Of a stretch of DNA of 64,000 bases, positions 51,469 to 60,446 are shown in pieces (positions within the stretch are counted from its first letter, which is position 1; each line of letters begins with the position of its first letter). The notes beneath the pieces are model-generated. The model was given only the letters and a program-made list of their open reading frames with translations, was not told the origin of the DNA and did no database searches. The translations under genes and the position numbers were made by a program. Source of the stretch: Cellulomonas fimi (GTDB taxonomy: Bacteria > Actinomycetota > Actinomycetes > Actinomycetales > Cellulomonadaceae); contig NZ_CP110680.1 in the NCBI RefSeq assembly GCF_028583725.1, positions 992,001 through 1,056,000 on the forward strand. The letters are read 5' to 3'.

Positions 51469-53664
51469 ATGTCCGTGCAGCACGACCGCGTCCGCTTCGG
51501 CGCCGCGTACTACCACGAGTACCACGGCCCCGGCGCCGACCCGACGCCCGGCGACCTCAAGCGCGACCTCGACCTCATGGCCGCCGCCGGGTTCACGGTG
51601 ATCCGCGTCGGCGAGTCGGTCTGGTCCACCTGGGAGCCGTCCGACGGGCGGTTCGACCTCGACTGGCTCGAGCCGGTGCTCGACGGCGCGCACGAGCGCG
51701 GCATCGACGTCGTGCTCGGCACCCCGACGTACGCCGTGCCGCCGTGGCTGGTCCGCCGCTACCCGGAGATCGCGGGGGAGTTCGCGACGGGCCGGCCGAT
51801 GGGCTGGGGCGCGCGGCAGGAGGTCGACTTCACGCACCCGGTGTTCCGCTGGTACGCCGAGCGCGTCCTGCGCCGGATCGTCGAGCGCTACCGCGACCAC
51901 CCGGCCGTCGTCGGGTACCAGGTCGACAACGAGCCCGGCCTGCACCTGCTGCACAACCGCGGGATCTTCGAGCGCTTCGTCGACCACCTGAAGGACACGT
52001 ACGGCGACGTCGAGACGCTCAACCGCGAGTGGGGCCTCGTCTACTGGTCGCACCGCCTCTCGACGTGGGCGGACCTGTGGACGCCCGACGGCAACGCGCA
52101 GCCGCAGTACGACCTCGCGTGGCGGCGGTTCCAGGCATCGCTGACGACGGAGATGATCGACTGGCAGGCCCAGGCGGTCCGCGCGCTCGCGCGCCCCGAC
52201 CAGTGGGTGACCACGTGCATCGCCTACGAGCGGCCCGCCCTGGAGGACGCCGACCTCGCGTCGGTCCTCGACGTGACCAGCGGCAACGCGTATTACACGA
52301 TGCAGGACGGCCTCGCGCACCCGTCGGCGGCGGTCGTGCCGCAGTCGTGGACCGCGACGGGGACGTGGGCGCTGTTCCAGGTAGCCGACGTCATGTGGTC
52401 CTCGCGCGACGAGCCGTTTCTCGTCACCGAGACCGATGCGCAGGCCATCGGCGGCCCGTCGACCAACCTGCCCGCCTACCCGGGGCAGTGGCGGCAGGCC
52501 GCGTGGGCGCTCGTGACCCGCGGCGCGCGCATGGTCGAGTACTGGCACTGGCGCACGCTCCACTACGGCGCCGAGACGTACTGGGGCGGCGTGCTGCCGC
52601 ACAGCGGCGTGCCCGGCCGGGCGTACCGCGAGCTGGCCGTGCTCGGGGCGGAGCTCGGACGCGTCGGCGGGCTGCTCGCCGACGCGACGCCCGACGCCGA
52701 CCTAGCGATCTGGCACCACGGCGCGAGCCGCTGGGCGCTCGCGGGCCAGCCCCCGCTGCAGACGGCGTCCGGTGAGGGCGACCCGCTGTCGTACCCGCGG
52801 ATCGTGGCGTCGTTCTACCGGGGCGCGTTCGACGCGGGCCTGCAGGTGCGCGTCGTGCGACCGCAGCACCTGGGCACGGAGGACCCGGCGGCCGTCGCCG
52901 CGCGTCTCCCGGTGCTCGTCGCCGCCGGGTTCTACGCCGCGTCCGACGACGAGCTCGACTGGCTGCGGCGGTACGCCCGCGCGGGCGGGCACCTCGTCGT
53001 CGGGCCGCGCACCGGCTACGCCGACACCGAGGCGCGCGCCCGGGCGACCGTCCAGCCCGGCGGCCTGTCGGAGGCCGCGGGCGCCTGGTACGACGAGATC
53101 GCCAACCTCCCGACGCCGGTCCCGGTCGTCGCCGCCCCCGGCTCCCCGCTGACCCTGGACGACGACGCGACGGCGACGGCGTGGGCGGAGTCCCTGACCC
53201 CCGGCACGCCGCCCGAAGGCGACCTCACGGCCGCGGCGGGGGACGGGGAGGCCGACGTGCTCGCGCGGTACGTGCACCCGCACCACGGGGCGTGGGCCGC
53301 CGCCACGACGCGCGCGTACGGCGAGGGGCGCGTGACCGTCGTCGGGACCGTGCCGGGCGCGTCGTTCGCCCGGTCGCTGGCCCGCTGGCTCGTGCCGACG
53401 CCGCTCGCCGGCTGGTCGGACCTGCCGCCGAGCGTCACGGTGCACACCTCGACGACGGCCGACGGCCGGCGCGTGCACGTGCTGCACAACTGGTCGTGGG
53501 ACGCGGTCGACGTCGTCGCCCCGGCCGACCTCGACGTGCTCGTCGCCGCGCGCGGCGACCGCCCCGCCGACCCGCCCCCGCCCGACGAGCCAGGAGGCCC
53601 GCTCGACGCGGGCGCCACCGTGACGCTCGGTGCGTGGGACGTGCTCGTGGCGGTGACCCGATGA
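51469..53664 (+). CDS. GH42 family beta-galactosidase, variant without zinc cysteines
   Basis: This 731-residue cytoplasmic enzyme has a TIM barrel with acid/base Glu155 in QVDNEPG and a probable nucleophile Glu321 in LVTETDAQ, then a trimerisation Rossmann-like domain (about 395-620) and a C-terminal beta domain. The cysteine cluster that binds zinc in many GH42 enzymes is absent (the site reads LHLLHNRGIFERF). No signal peptide is present, so it acts on imported sugar. GAGGAG precedes the ATG. It overlaps the next gene by 4 nt. Confidence 0.88.
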   Translation: MSVQHDRVRFGAAYYHEYHGPGADPTPGDLKRDLDLMAAAGFTVIRVGESVWSTWEPSDGRFDLDWLEPVLDGAHERGIDVVLGTPTYAVPPWLVRRYPEIAGEFATGRPMGWGARQEVDFTHPVFRWYAERVLRRIVERYRDHPAVVGYQVDNEPGLHLLHNRGIFERFVDHLKDTYGDVETLNREWGLVYWSHRLSTWADLWTPDGNAQPQYDLAWRRFQASLTTEMIDWQAQAVRALARPDQWVTTCIAYERPALEDADLASVLDVTSGNAYYTMQDGLAHPSAAVVPQSWTATGTWALFQVADVMWSSRDEPFLVTETDAQAIGGPSTNLPAYPGQWRQAAWALVTRGARMVEYWHWRTLHYGAETYWGGVLPHSGVPGRAYRELAVLGAELGRVGGLLADATPDADLAIWHHGASRWALAGQPPLQTASGEGDPLSYPRIVASFYRGAFDAGLQVRVVRPQHLGTEDPAAVAARLPVLVAAGFYAASDDELDWLRRYARAGGHLVVGPRTGYADTEARARATVQPGGLSEAAGAWYDEIANLPTPVPVVAAPGSPLTLDDDATATAWAESLTPGTPPEGDLTAAAGDGEADVLARYVHPHHGAWAAATTRAYGEGRVTVVGTVPGASFARSLARWLVPTPLAGWSDLPPSVTVHTSTTADGRRVHVLHNWSWDAVDVVAPADLDVLVAARGDRPADPPPPDEPGGPLDAGATVTLGAWDVLVAVTR

Positions 53665-55676
53665 GCGCGCGCTGGCCCACCGACGGCCTCGCGTTCGGCG
53701 GCGACTACAACCCGGAGCAGTGGCCCGAGGCGGTCTGGCACGAGGACGTCGCGCTCATGCGCGAGGCGGGGGTCAACCTCGTGTCCGTCGGGATCTTCTC
53801 CTGGGGCGAGCTCGAGCCCGAGGAGGGGGTCTACCGGTTCGAGTGGCTGGACCGCGTGCTCGACCTGCTGCACGAGAACGGCATCGGGGTCGACCTCGCG
53901 ACGCCCAGCGCGGCACCGCCGGTGTGGCTCCATCTGAAGCACCCGGAGATGCTGCCGGTCGACGCGGACGGCCTGCGCTACACGCAGGGGAGCCGCGAGT
54001 CGTGGTGCCCGAGCAGCCCGGTGCTGCGCGAGCACGCGCTGCGGATCGCGCGCGTGCTGGCCGAGCGGTACGGGCAGCACCCCGCGGTGCGGATGTGGCA
54101 CGTGTCGAACGAGCTCGCGTGCCACAACGGGCGCTGCTACTGCGACGTGTCCGCGGCCGCGTTCCGCGACTGGCTGCGCACGCGCTACTCCGACGACGTC
54201 GACGCGCTCAACGCGGCGTGGGGCACGGCGTTCTGGGGTCAGCGGTACGCGTCGTTCGACCAGGTGCTCCCGCCGCGGCGCACGACGACGATCCCGAACC
54301 CGGGGCAGCGGCTCGACTTCGAGCGGTTCTCGTCCGACGCGTTCGTCGACCACCTCGCCGCGGAGGCCGCCGTCCTGCGCGAGGTCACGCCGCACCTGCC
54401 GGTCACGACCAACTACATGGTGATGGGCGAGTTCCACCAGCTCGACTACGCGGCCACGACACCGCTGGTCGACCTGGTCTCGAACGACCACTACCTGTGG
54501 GCGGCCGACCCGGACGGCTGGGCGGAGCTCGCGTTCAGCGCCGACCGCGTGCGCGGGCTCGCCGGGGGTGAGCCGTGGCTCGTCATGGAGCACTCGACGA
54601 GCGCGGTGAACTGGCAGCCCCGCAACCTCGCGAAGAACCCCGGCCAGCTGCTGCGGAACTCGTTGCAGCACGTCGCACGCGGCGCCGACGGCGCGCTGTT
54701 CTTCCAGTGGCGGCAGTCCCGCGCAGGCGCCGAGAAGTACCACTCCGGGATGGTGCCGCACGCCGGCCGCGACTCGGCGCTGTTCCGCGACGTCGTCGAC
54801 CTGGGCGCCACGCTCGGCCGGCTCGCGGAGGTGCGGGGGAGCGTCGTCGAGAAGGCGCGCGTCGCCCTGCTGTGGGACACGCAGGCGTGGTGGGCGTCCG
54901 AGCTGGAGGCGCACCCGACCGTCGACGTCCGCTACCTCGACCAGGCGCGGCGCCTGCACCGCGCGCTGCTCGACGCGGCCGTCCCCGTCGACGTCCTGCC
55001 CGCGACGACGGCTGCCCAGAACGGGCTCGACGGGTACGACGTCGTCCTCGTGCCGACGCTCTACCTGGCGCCGGACGGGCTGTCGGAGCGGCTGGAGGCG
55101 GTCGCTGCCCGCGGCGGCCAGGTCGTCGTGACCTACTTCTCGGGCATCGTCGACGAGCACGACCGCGTGCTGCTCGGCGGCTACCCGGGCGCGTTCCGGG
55201 ACCTCCTGGGCGTGCGCGGCGAGGAGTTCGCACCGCTCGCGGAGGGGGCGCACGTCACGCTCGACGACGGGTCCGTCGGCGAGGTGTGGTCCGAGCGCAT
55301 GACCGTGCCCGACGCGACGGTCGTGGCGTCGTTCGCCGACGGGCCGTCGGCCGGGTTCCCGGCGATCACGCGGCGCGACGTGGGCGACGGCGCCGCCTGG
55401 TACGTCGCGACCCGCCTCGACCCGGCGTCGACGTCGGCGCTGCTCGACAGGGTGCTCGGCGCCGCAGGTGTCGAGCCGCTGGTCCGCGACCTGCCCGCGG
55501 GTGTCGAGGTGGTCCGGCGCGTCGGCGCCGACGCGGCGTGGCTGTTCGCGATCAACCACACCGACGCCGACGTGCGTGTCGACGCGCCAGGGAAGGACCT
55601 CGTGGCGGGCGGCGAACGGACGGCGGGCGCGATCGTGCCGGCGCGCGGCGCGGTCGTCCTGCGGCAGGCGCGGTGA
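53661..55676 (+). CDS. GH42 family beta-galactosidase
   Basis: This 671-residue enzyme is of the classic GH42 length and order: FGGDYNPEQWPEAVW at the start, acid/base Glu151 in HVSNELACH, nucleophile Glu310 in LVMEHSTSAVNWQ, trimerisation domain (about 395-600) and small beta C-terminus. The metal-binding cysteines are present (SWCPSS and CHNGRCYCD). It hydrolyses beta-galactosides in the cytoplasm. It starts inside the stop of the other GH42 gene (ATGA). With the transporter and LacI gene it completes a galacto-oligosaccharide operon. Confidence 0.95.
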   Translation: MSARWPTDGLAFGGDYNPEQWPEAVWHEDVALMREAGVNLVSVGIFSWGELEPEEGVYRFEWLDRVLDLLHENGIGVDLATPSAAPPVWLHLKHPEMLPVDADGLRYTQGSRESWCPSSPVLREHALRIARVLAERYGQHPAVRMWHVSNELACHNGRCYCDVSAAAFRDWLRTRYSDDVDALNAAWGTAFWGQRYASFDQVLPPRRTTTIPNPGQRLDFERFSSDAFVDHLAAEAAVLREVTPHLPVTTNYMVMGEFHQLDYAATTPLVDLVSNDHYLWAADPDGWAELAFSADRVRGLAGGEPWLVMEHSTSAVNWQPRNLAKNPGQLLRNSLQHVARGADGALFFQWRQSRAGAEKYHSGMVPHAGRDSALFRDVVDLGATLGRLAEVRGSVVEKARVALLWDTQAWWASELEAHPTVDVRYLDQARRLHRALLDAAVPVDVLPATTAAQNGLDGYDVVLVPTLYLAPDGLSERLEAVAARGGQVVVTYFSGIVDEHDRVLLGGYPGAFRDLLGVRGEEFAPLAEGAHVTLDDGSVGEVWSERMTVPDATVVASFADGPSAGFPAITRRDVGDGAAWYVATRLDPASTSALLDRVLGAAGVEPLVRDLPAGVEVVRRVGADAAWLFAINHTDADVRVDAPGKDLVAGGERTAGAIVPARGAVVLRQAR

Positions 55677-55687
55677 CCTCGCTCCGA

Positions 55688-56209
55688 TCAGCCGGACGGC
55701 ACGAGGTCAGCGTCGGCACCGACCTCCTTCACGCCGGTGGGGCATGCGGAGTCCTCCATGCGGACGAGCGGGGACGCGTGCCGGTCCGCGGTCACCTCCA
55801 GGCAGATGACCACGTACTCGACGTTCGACAGCCACCCGGCGAGGACCTCGACCTCCTGGCCGACGACGTGGGTGCGCCACGCGACGCGCCCGTCGCCGGA
55901 CCCGCTCACTTCGTCCTCGCGGCCGCGGTCGACCAGCGTCAGCATGGCTGCCTCGAACTCGGCGTCGGGCTGGTCGCGCGCCCGTGCAGCCGCACCCGTC
56001 AGCTCGCGAAGGCGGGCGTCCGCCTGGGCGAGCGCGTCGCGGCGGGCGGACGCCTCCAGCGTGTCCGGGCGTTCGTCGTGGACCGTCCGCCAGGCGAGCA
56101 GGCCTCCGACGACGCACACGACGACGCCGACCGCCACGGCGATCAGCGAGCGTCGACTGCGCCGACGACGCGAGCCGGCGGCCGCGTCGTCGGCCACCAC
56201 CGCGGTCAC
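55688..56209 (-). CDS. membrane-anchored protein of unknown function
   Basis: This 173-residue protein has a basic N-terminus (RRRRSRRS), one membrane helix (about 22-40, LIAVAVGVVVCVVGGLLAW) and an outer domain with a helical stretch (ASARRDALAQADARLRELTGAAARA) and a beta-like end containing two Cys (VVICLEV and DSACPTG). The start is GTG 56209, overlapping by 4 nt the stop of a decayed SGNH-hydrolase reading frame, so it was once translationally coupled to it. I recognise no family. Confidence 0.65.
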   Translation of the reverse strand: MTAVVADDAAAGSRRRRSRRSLIAVAVGVVVCVVGGLLAWRTVHDERPDTLEASARRDALAQADARLRELTGAAARARDQPDAEFEAAMLTLVDRGREDEVSGSGDGRVAWRTHVVGQEVEVLAGWLSNVEYVVICLEVTADRHASPLVRMEDSACPTGVKEVGADADLVPSG

Positions 56210-56390
56210 GGCGTGGTCGCGCTGAGCGTGTGCGTCATCGCCTGACCATAGGCGACGTTGCCGTCCGCGTTCGGGTGCAGGGTCTGCGCCGCGCTCATCC
56301 GGACCTCGTCCGGTCGAGGGTGTCGAGGACCGGGCCGTTGATGAGCGGGGCAGCGCTGCAGACTTCGCGGTTGCGGGCGAGTGTCCACCC
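56206..56390 (-). pseudogene. decayed 3' end of an SGNH/GDSL hydrolase
   Basis: On the minus strand a frame reads LARNREVCSAAPLINGPV, then DTLDRTRSG and a stop. The next frame continues QTLHPNADGNVAYGQAM to a stop at 56206. Together they look like the last 60 residues of an SGNH hydrolase, with the catalytic Asp/His-type HPNADG end, split by a frameshift near 56297. Nothing of the N-terminal part (GDSL block) is found upstream, where a palindrome starts. Confidence 0.5.
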
Positions 56391-56413
56391 TCACGGGCGA
56401 TCGCCCGTGAGGG
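56388..56413. promoter_or_regulatory. 26-bp perfect palindrome
   Basis: The 13-nt arm CCCTCACGGGCGA is followed at once by its exact reverse complement. It could be a transcription terminator, an operator or the scar of a deletion. It sits at the broken edge of the SGNH remnant. Confidence 0.55.
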
Positions 56414-56663
56414 CCCTGCTCGACGATCTCAGGGCATCGGTGTGGCCGACCGTCGCCCACGATCGGTTCGGACGTGACCGGATCGCAACAAAAGGGGTGC
56501 CCCACGTGCCCGATGTGAACGCTAACATCGCGCTTGACCGAGGGGTCCGGTTCGCACCGAGGGGTGCACGCCGCCCCGCCCGGCAGTGCCGGGCGTGCAC
56601 GACCGCGGTCCGGCCAGCGTCGGCCGGACCGGGGGTGAGGTGGGTTTCTCGAGGAGGAGAAGC
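56391..56663. other. upstream region of the CUT2 transporter operon
   Basis: These bases contain most of the palindrome, the LacI operator at 56513-56528, a TTGACC hexamer at 56534-56539 and a long leader of about 120 nt. No gene can be supported. Confidence 0.5.
56513..56528 (+). promoter_or_regulatory. LacI-type operator in front of the CUT2 transporter
   Basis: ATGTGAACGCTAACAT differs by one base from the operator before araB at 30655-30670, and both are preceded by CCG. It lies about 136 bp before the binding-protein start. Confidence 0.75.
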
Positions 56664-57671
56664 ATGGCCAGCACGACGTTCCACAAGCGCGCGATCACGG
56701 CCGGGCTCGCCGCCCTGGTGCTCGGCCTGTCGGCCTGCGCCGGCGGCGACGGTGACAGCGGCGGCGACGAGACCGCAGGCGGCGACGGTGGGGGCGACCT
56801 CATCTCCGTCGGCTTCGCCCAGGTCGGTGCCGAGTCCGGGTGGCGCACCGCCAACACGACGTCCATCAAGGACGCGCTGACGAAGGAGGAGGGCTTCGAC
56901 CTCAAGTTCTCCGACGCCCAGCAGAAGCAGGAGAACCAGATCCAGGCGATCCGCTCCTACATCGCGCAGGGTGTCGACTACATCGCGTTCTCGCCCGTCG
57001 TCGAGTCCGGCTGGGACGCCGTGCTCGAGGAGGCCAAGACCGCGAACATCCCCGTGATCCTCACGGACCGCGCCGTCGACACCGAGGACGAGTCGCTCTA
57101 CGTGACGTTCATCGGGTCCGACTTCGTCGAGGAGGGGCGCCGGATCGGCAAGTACGTGTCCGACACCCTCGCGACCGAGCCGATCAAGGTCGTCGAGCTC
57201 CAGGGCACGACGGGCTCGGCGCCGGCGATCGACCGCAAGACCGGCTTCGAGGAGGCCACGGCGGACAACCCGAACGTCGAGATCATCGCCTCGCAGACCG
57301 GCAACTTCACGCGCGCCGAGGGCAAGACGGTCATGGAGGGCTTCCTCCAGGCGTACCCGGACATCGACGTCGTCTACGCGCACAACGACGACATGGGCCT
57401 CGGGGCGATCGAGGCGATCGAGGCCGCGGGCAAGGTCCCGGGCCAGGACATCAAGGTCGTGACGATCGACGGCGTCAAGGACGGCATGACGGCGCTCGCC
57501 GAGGGCAAGATCACGTACATCGTCGAGTGCAACCCGCTGCTCGGCCCCGACCTCGCCGAGATCATCAAGACGCTCGACTCGGGCGGCACGGTCGAGAAGC
57601 GCATCGTCACGAAGGACGAGGAGTTCGACCAGGAGGGCGCCAAGGCGGTGCTGGCCGACCGCAAGTACTGA
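56664..57671 (+). CDS. CUT2-type sugar ABC transporter substrate-binding lipoprotein (YtfQ-like)
   Basis: This 335-residue lipoprotein has a signal ending GLSAC, giving lipidated Cys25, then a periplasmic-binding protein type 1 fold (VGFAQVGAESGWRTANTTSIKDAL, QNQIQAIRSYIAQGVDYIAFSP-like helix, VYAHNDDMGLGAIEAIEAAG). It is closest in style to YtfQ, which binds furanose sugars. With the shared ara operator the likely ligand is L-arabinose or arabinofuranose (inference). GAGGAGGAG precedes the ATG. A strong hairpin separates it from the ATPase gene. Confidence 0.92.
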   Translation: MASTTFHKRAITAGLAALVLGLSACAGGDGDSGGDETAGGDGGGDLISVGFAQVGAESGWRTANTTSIKDALTKEEGFDLKFSDAQQKQENQIQAIRSYIAQGVDYIAFSPVVESGWDAVLEEAKTANIPVILTDRAVDTEDESLYVTFIGSDFVEEGRRIGKYVSDTLATEPIKVVELQGTTGSAPAIDRKTGFEEATADNPNVEIIASQTGNFTRAEGKTVMEGFLQAYPDIDVVYAHNDDMGLGAIEAIEAAGKVPGQDIKVVTIDGVKDGMTALAEGKITYIVECNPLLGPDLAEIIKTLDSGGTVEKRIVTKDEEFDQEGAKAVLADRKY

Positions 57672-57684
57672 CGGACGTCCACCG

Positions 57685-57726
57685 CCCGCTCCCGGGACAC
57701 GGCCCTGCCCGTGCCCCGGGAGCGGG
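57685..57726 (+). other. intercistronic hairpin after the CUT2 binding-protein gene
   Basis: An 18-bp stem (57685-57702 with 57709-57726, one G-U pair) with a 6-nt loop lies between the binding-protein and ATPase genes. It probably stabilises the upstream mRNA or attenuates read-through. Confidence 0.7.
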
Positions 57727-57777
57727 TGCCGCACGCCGGTACCGTGAAGACGCAACCGGCAGGTAGAGAGGTCGACG

Positions 57778-59412
57778 ATGACCGACACCCAGACGGCGAC
57801 CGCCACCGCGACGCTCGACGCGCCGCGCCCGGTCGTGACGATGACAGGGATCTCCATCGGCTTCCCGGGCGTCAAGGCGCTCGACGGCGTGGACTTCCGG
57901 CTGTTCCCCGGCGAGGTGCACGCCCTCATGGGCGAGAACGGCGCCGGCAAGTCCACGCTCATCAAGGCGCTCACCGGCGTGTACCAGGTCGACGCGGGCA
58001 CCGTCCTCGTCGACGGCGAGCCGGTGACGTTCACCGGGCCGGCGCAGGCGCAGGCCGCGGGCATCAGCACCGTGTACCAAGAGGTGAACCTCTGCGAGAA
58101 CCTCTCGGTCGCGGAGAACATCATGCTCGGCCACGAGGTCCGCCGGTTCGGCGTCGTCGACTGGCCCGCGACGCGCCGCGAGGCGCGCAAGCACCTCGCC
58201 ACGCTCAACCTCGACGTCGACCCGCGCTCGCAGCTCTCGTCCCACTCGCTCGCGGTGCAGCAGCTCGTCGCGATCTCGCGGGCGATGGTCGTCGACGCGC
58301 GCGTCCTCATCCTCGACGAGCCGACGTCGAGCCTCGACGCCGACGAGGTCGCCCGGCTGTTCGACGTCGTGCGCGCGCTGCGCGACCGCGGCGTCGCGAT
58401 CCTGTTCGTCTCGCACTTCCTCGAGCAGGTGTACGCGCTGTCCGACCGCATGACGGTCCTGCGCAACGGCACGCTCGTCGGGGAGTACCGCACGGCCGAC
58501 CTGCCGCGCGTCGAGCTCGTGCAGAAGATGATCGGCCGGTCGCTCGAGGTGCTCGAGCGGCTCGAGGAGTCGCCCAAGCCCGTGATCGCGGCGCGTGACG
58601 ACACCCGCCCGTACCTCCAGGCGATCGGCCTGGGCCGCAAGGGGTCGATCGAGCCGTTCGACCTCGACGTGTACGCGGGCGAGGTCGTCGGCCTCGCGGG
58701 GCTGCTCGGGTCCGGCCGCACCGAGCTCGCGCGGCTGCTGTACGGCGCCGACCACGCCGACCGCGGCGAGCTGCGCGTCGAGGACCGCCCCGCCCGGCTG
58801 CGCACCCCGCGCGCGGCGCTCGCCCGCAAGATCGTCTACTCGTCCGAGAGCCGCAAGACCGAGGGGATCATCGCCGACCTCACGGTGCGCGAGAACATCG
58901 TCCTCGGCATCCAGGCCCAGCGCGGCTGGGTCCGGCGCGTGCCCAAGAAGAAGGCCGACGAGGTCGTCGACCGGTACGTCGAGGCGCTCGGCATCCGGCC
59001 CGCCAACCCGGACGCGCTCGCGGGCAACCTGTCCGGCGGCAACCAGCAGAAGGTGCTGCTGGCCCGGTGGCTCGCCACGCAGCCGAGGCTCCTGCTGCTC
59101 GACGAGCCGACGCGCGGCATCGACGTCGGCGCGAAGGCTGAGATCCAGCGGCTCGTCGCCGACCTCGCGTCCCAGGGCATGGCGGTCGTGTTCATCTCCG
59201 CCGAGCTCGAGGAGGTGCTGCGCCTGTCGCACCGGATCGCGGTCCTGCGCGACCGGCGCAAGGTCGCCGAGCTCGTCAACACCGACGACGTCACGACCGA
59301 CGACGTCGTCGACCTCATCGCGAGCGGCAGCGCCACCGAGCCGCCCGACGACGGCCCCCCGGAGACGAGCACCGAGGACGTCCAGCTCTTCACGAAGGGG
59401 GACCGCGCATGA
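57778..59412 (+). CDS. CUT2 sugar ABC transporter ATPase with two nucleotide-binding domains (YtfR-like)
   Basis: This 544-residue protein has two fused ABC domains. Domain 1 has Walker A GENGAGKSTL (52-61), a degenerate signature LAVQQLVAISRAM and Walker B VLILDEPTSSLD. Domain 2 has a degenerate Walker A (GLLGSGRTELARLL) but intact signature LSGGNQQKVLLARWL and LLLLDEPTRGIDVG. This asymmetry is normal for RbsA/YtfR proteins. It energises import through the two permeases at 59409 and 60446. It overlaps the first permease gene by 4 nt. Confidence 0.95.
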   Translation: MTDTQTATATATLDAPRPVVTMTGISIGFPGVKALDGVDFRLFPGEVHALMGENGAGKSTLIKALTGVYQVDAGTVLVDGEPVTFTGPAQAQAAGISTVYQEVNLCENLSVAENIMLGHEVRRFGVVDWPATRREARKHLATLNLDVDPRSQLSSHSLAVQQLVAISRAMVVDARVLILDEPTSSLDADEVARLFDVVRALRDRGVAILFVSHFLEQVYALSDRMTVLRNGTLVGEYRTADLPRVELVQKMIGRSLEVLERLEESPKPVIAARDDTRPYLQAIGLGRKGSIEPFDLDVYAGEVVGLAGLLGSGRTELARLLYGADHADRGELRVEDRPARLRTPRAALARKIVYSSESRKTEGIIADLTVRENIVLGIQAQRGWVRRVPKKKADEVVDRYVEALGIRPANPDALAGNLSGGNQQKVLLARWLATQPRLLLLDEPTRGIDVGAKAEIQRLVADLASQGMAVVFISAELEEVLRLSHRIAVLRDRRKVAELVNTDDVTTDDVVDLIASGSATEPPDDGPPETSTEDVQLFTKGDRA

Positions 59413-60446
59413 GCGTCGTGCAGTCCGTCGTGCGGCACCGGCTGTTCTGGCCGATCGTCGCGCTCGTCGTCCTGGTCGTCGCGAGCACGCTCAAGTCGCC
59501 GACGTTCCTCGACATCACCGTCCGCGACGGTCACCTCTTCGGGGGGCCCGTCGACATCCTGCGCCGCAGCAGCGTCCTGCTGCTCGTCGCGCTGGGCATG
59601 ACGCTCGTGATCGCGACGCGGGGCATCGACCTGTCCGTCGGCGCGGTCATGGCGATCGCGGGGGCCGTCGCGCTCACGCAGATCGCGGCGTCGCCCGACC
59701 CCGGCTCGGTCGCGACGGTGGCCGCCGCGATCGGCACGGCGCTCGTGATCGCGCTGCTCATCGGCCTGTTCAACGGGTTCCTGGTGGCCGTGGTGGGCAT
59801 CCAACCGATCATCGCGACGCTCGTGCTCATGACGGCCGGCCGCGGCATCGCGATGCTCATCACGGGCGGCAACATCACGACGGTCACGAGCCAGCCGTAC
59901 AAGACGCTCGCGTCGGGCTACTGGCTCTCGCTGCCCGTCGCGGCGATCATCGCGGGCGTCGTCTTCGCGGCGACCGCCCTCGTCACGCGCCGCACGGCGC
60001 TCGGCGTGCTCATCGAGTCGGTCGGCATCAACCCGTCGGCCTCGCGGCTCGCGGGCGTGCGCGCCCGGACGATCATCTGGACGGTCTACGTCGTCTGCGC
60101 GCTGTTCGCGTGCCTGGCCGGGTTCATCCGGTCCGCCGACACGATGGCCGCCGACGCGAACAACATCGGCCTGTTCATCGAGCTCGACGCGATCCTCGCG
60201 GTGGTCATCGGCGGCACGTCGCTCGCGGGCGGGAAGTTCTCGCTCACGGGCACGCTCGTCGGGACGCTCGTCATCACGACGCTCACCCTGTCCATCACCA
60301 TCCTCGGCATCCCGGCCAACGCGGTGTCGCTGTTCAAGGCCCTCGTCGTCATCGCGGTCTGCCTGCTGCAGTCCCCGGTCGTGCAGCACCGGATGCGTGC
60401 CCGCCGACGTCGTACGGCCTCCGTCCCGGTGGAGGTGCCGGCGTGA
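59409..60446 (+). CDS. CUT2 sugar ABC permease 1 (YtfT-like)
   Basis: This 345-residue permease of the RbsC family has eight to ten hydrophobic segments and the family motifs LLVALGMTLVIATRGIDLSVGAVMAIAG and VVIGGTSLAGGKFSLTGTLVG. It forms a heterodimer with the next permease. Systems with two different permeases are typical of the YtfQRT-YjfF branch. Its stop shares a base with the ATG of the next gene. Confidence 0.93.
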   Translation: MSVVQSVVRHRLFWPIVALVVLVVASTLKSPTFLDITVRDGHLFGGPVDILRRSSVLLLVALGMTLVIATRGIDLSVGAVMAIAGAVALTQIAASPDPGSVATVAAAIGTALVIALLIGLFNGFLVAVVGIQPIIATLVLMTAGRGIAMLITGGNITTVTSQPYKTLASGYWLSLPVAAIIAGVVFAATALVTRRTALGVLIESVGINPSASRLAGVRARTIIWTVYVVCALFACLAGFIRSADTMAADANNIGLFIELDAILAVVIGGTSLAGGKFSLTGTLVGTLVITTLTLSITILGIPANAVSLFKALVVIAVCLLQSPVVQHRMRARRRRTASVPVEVPA

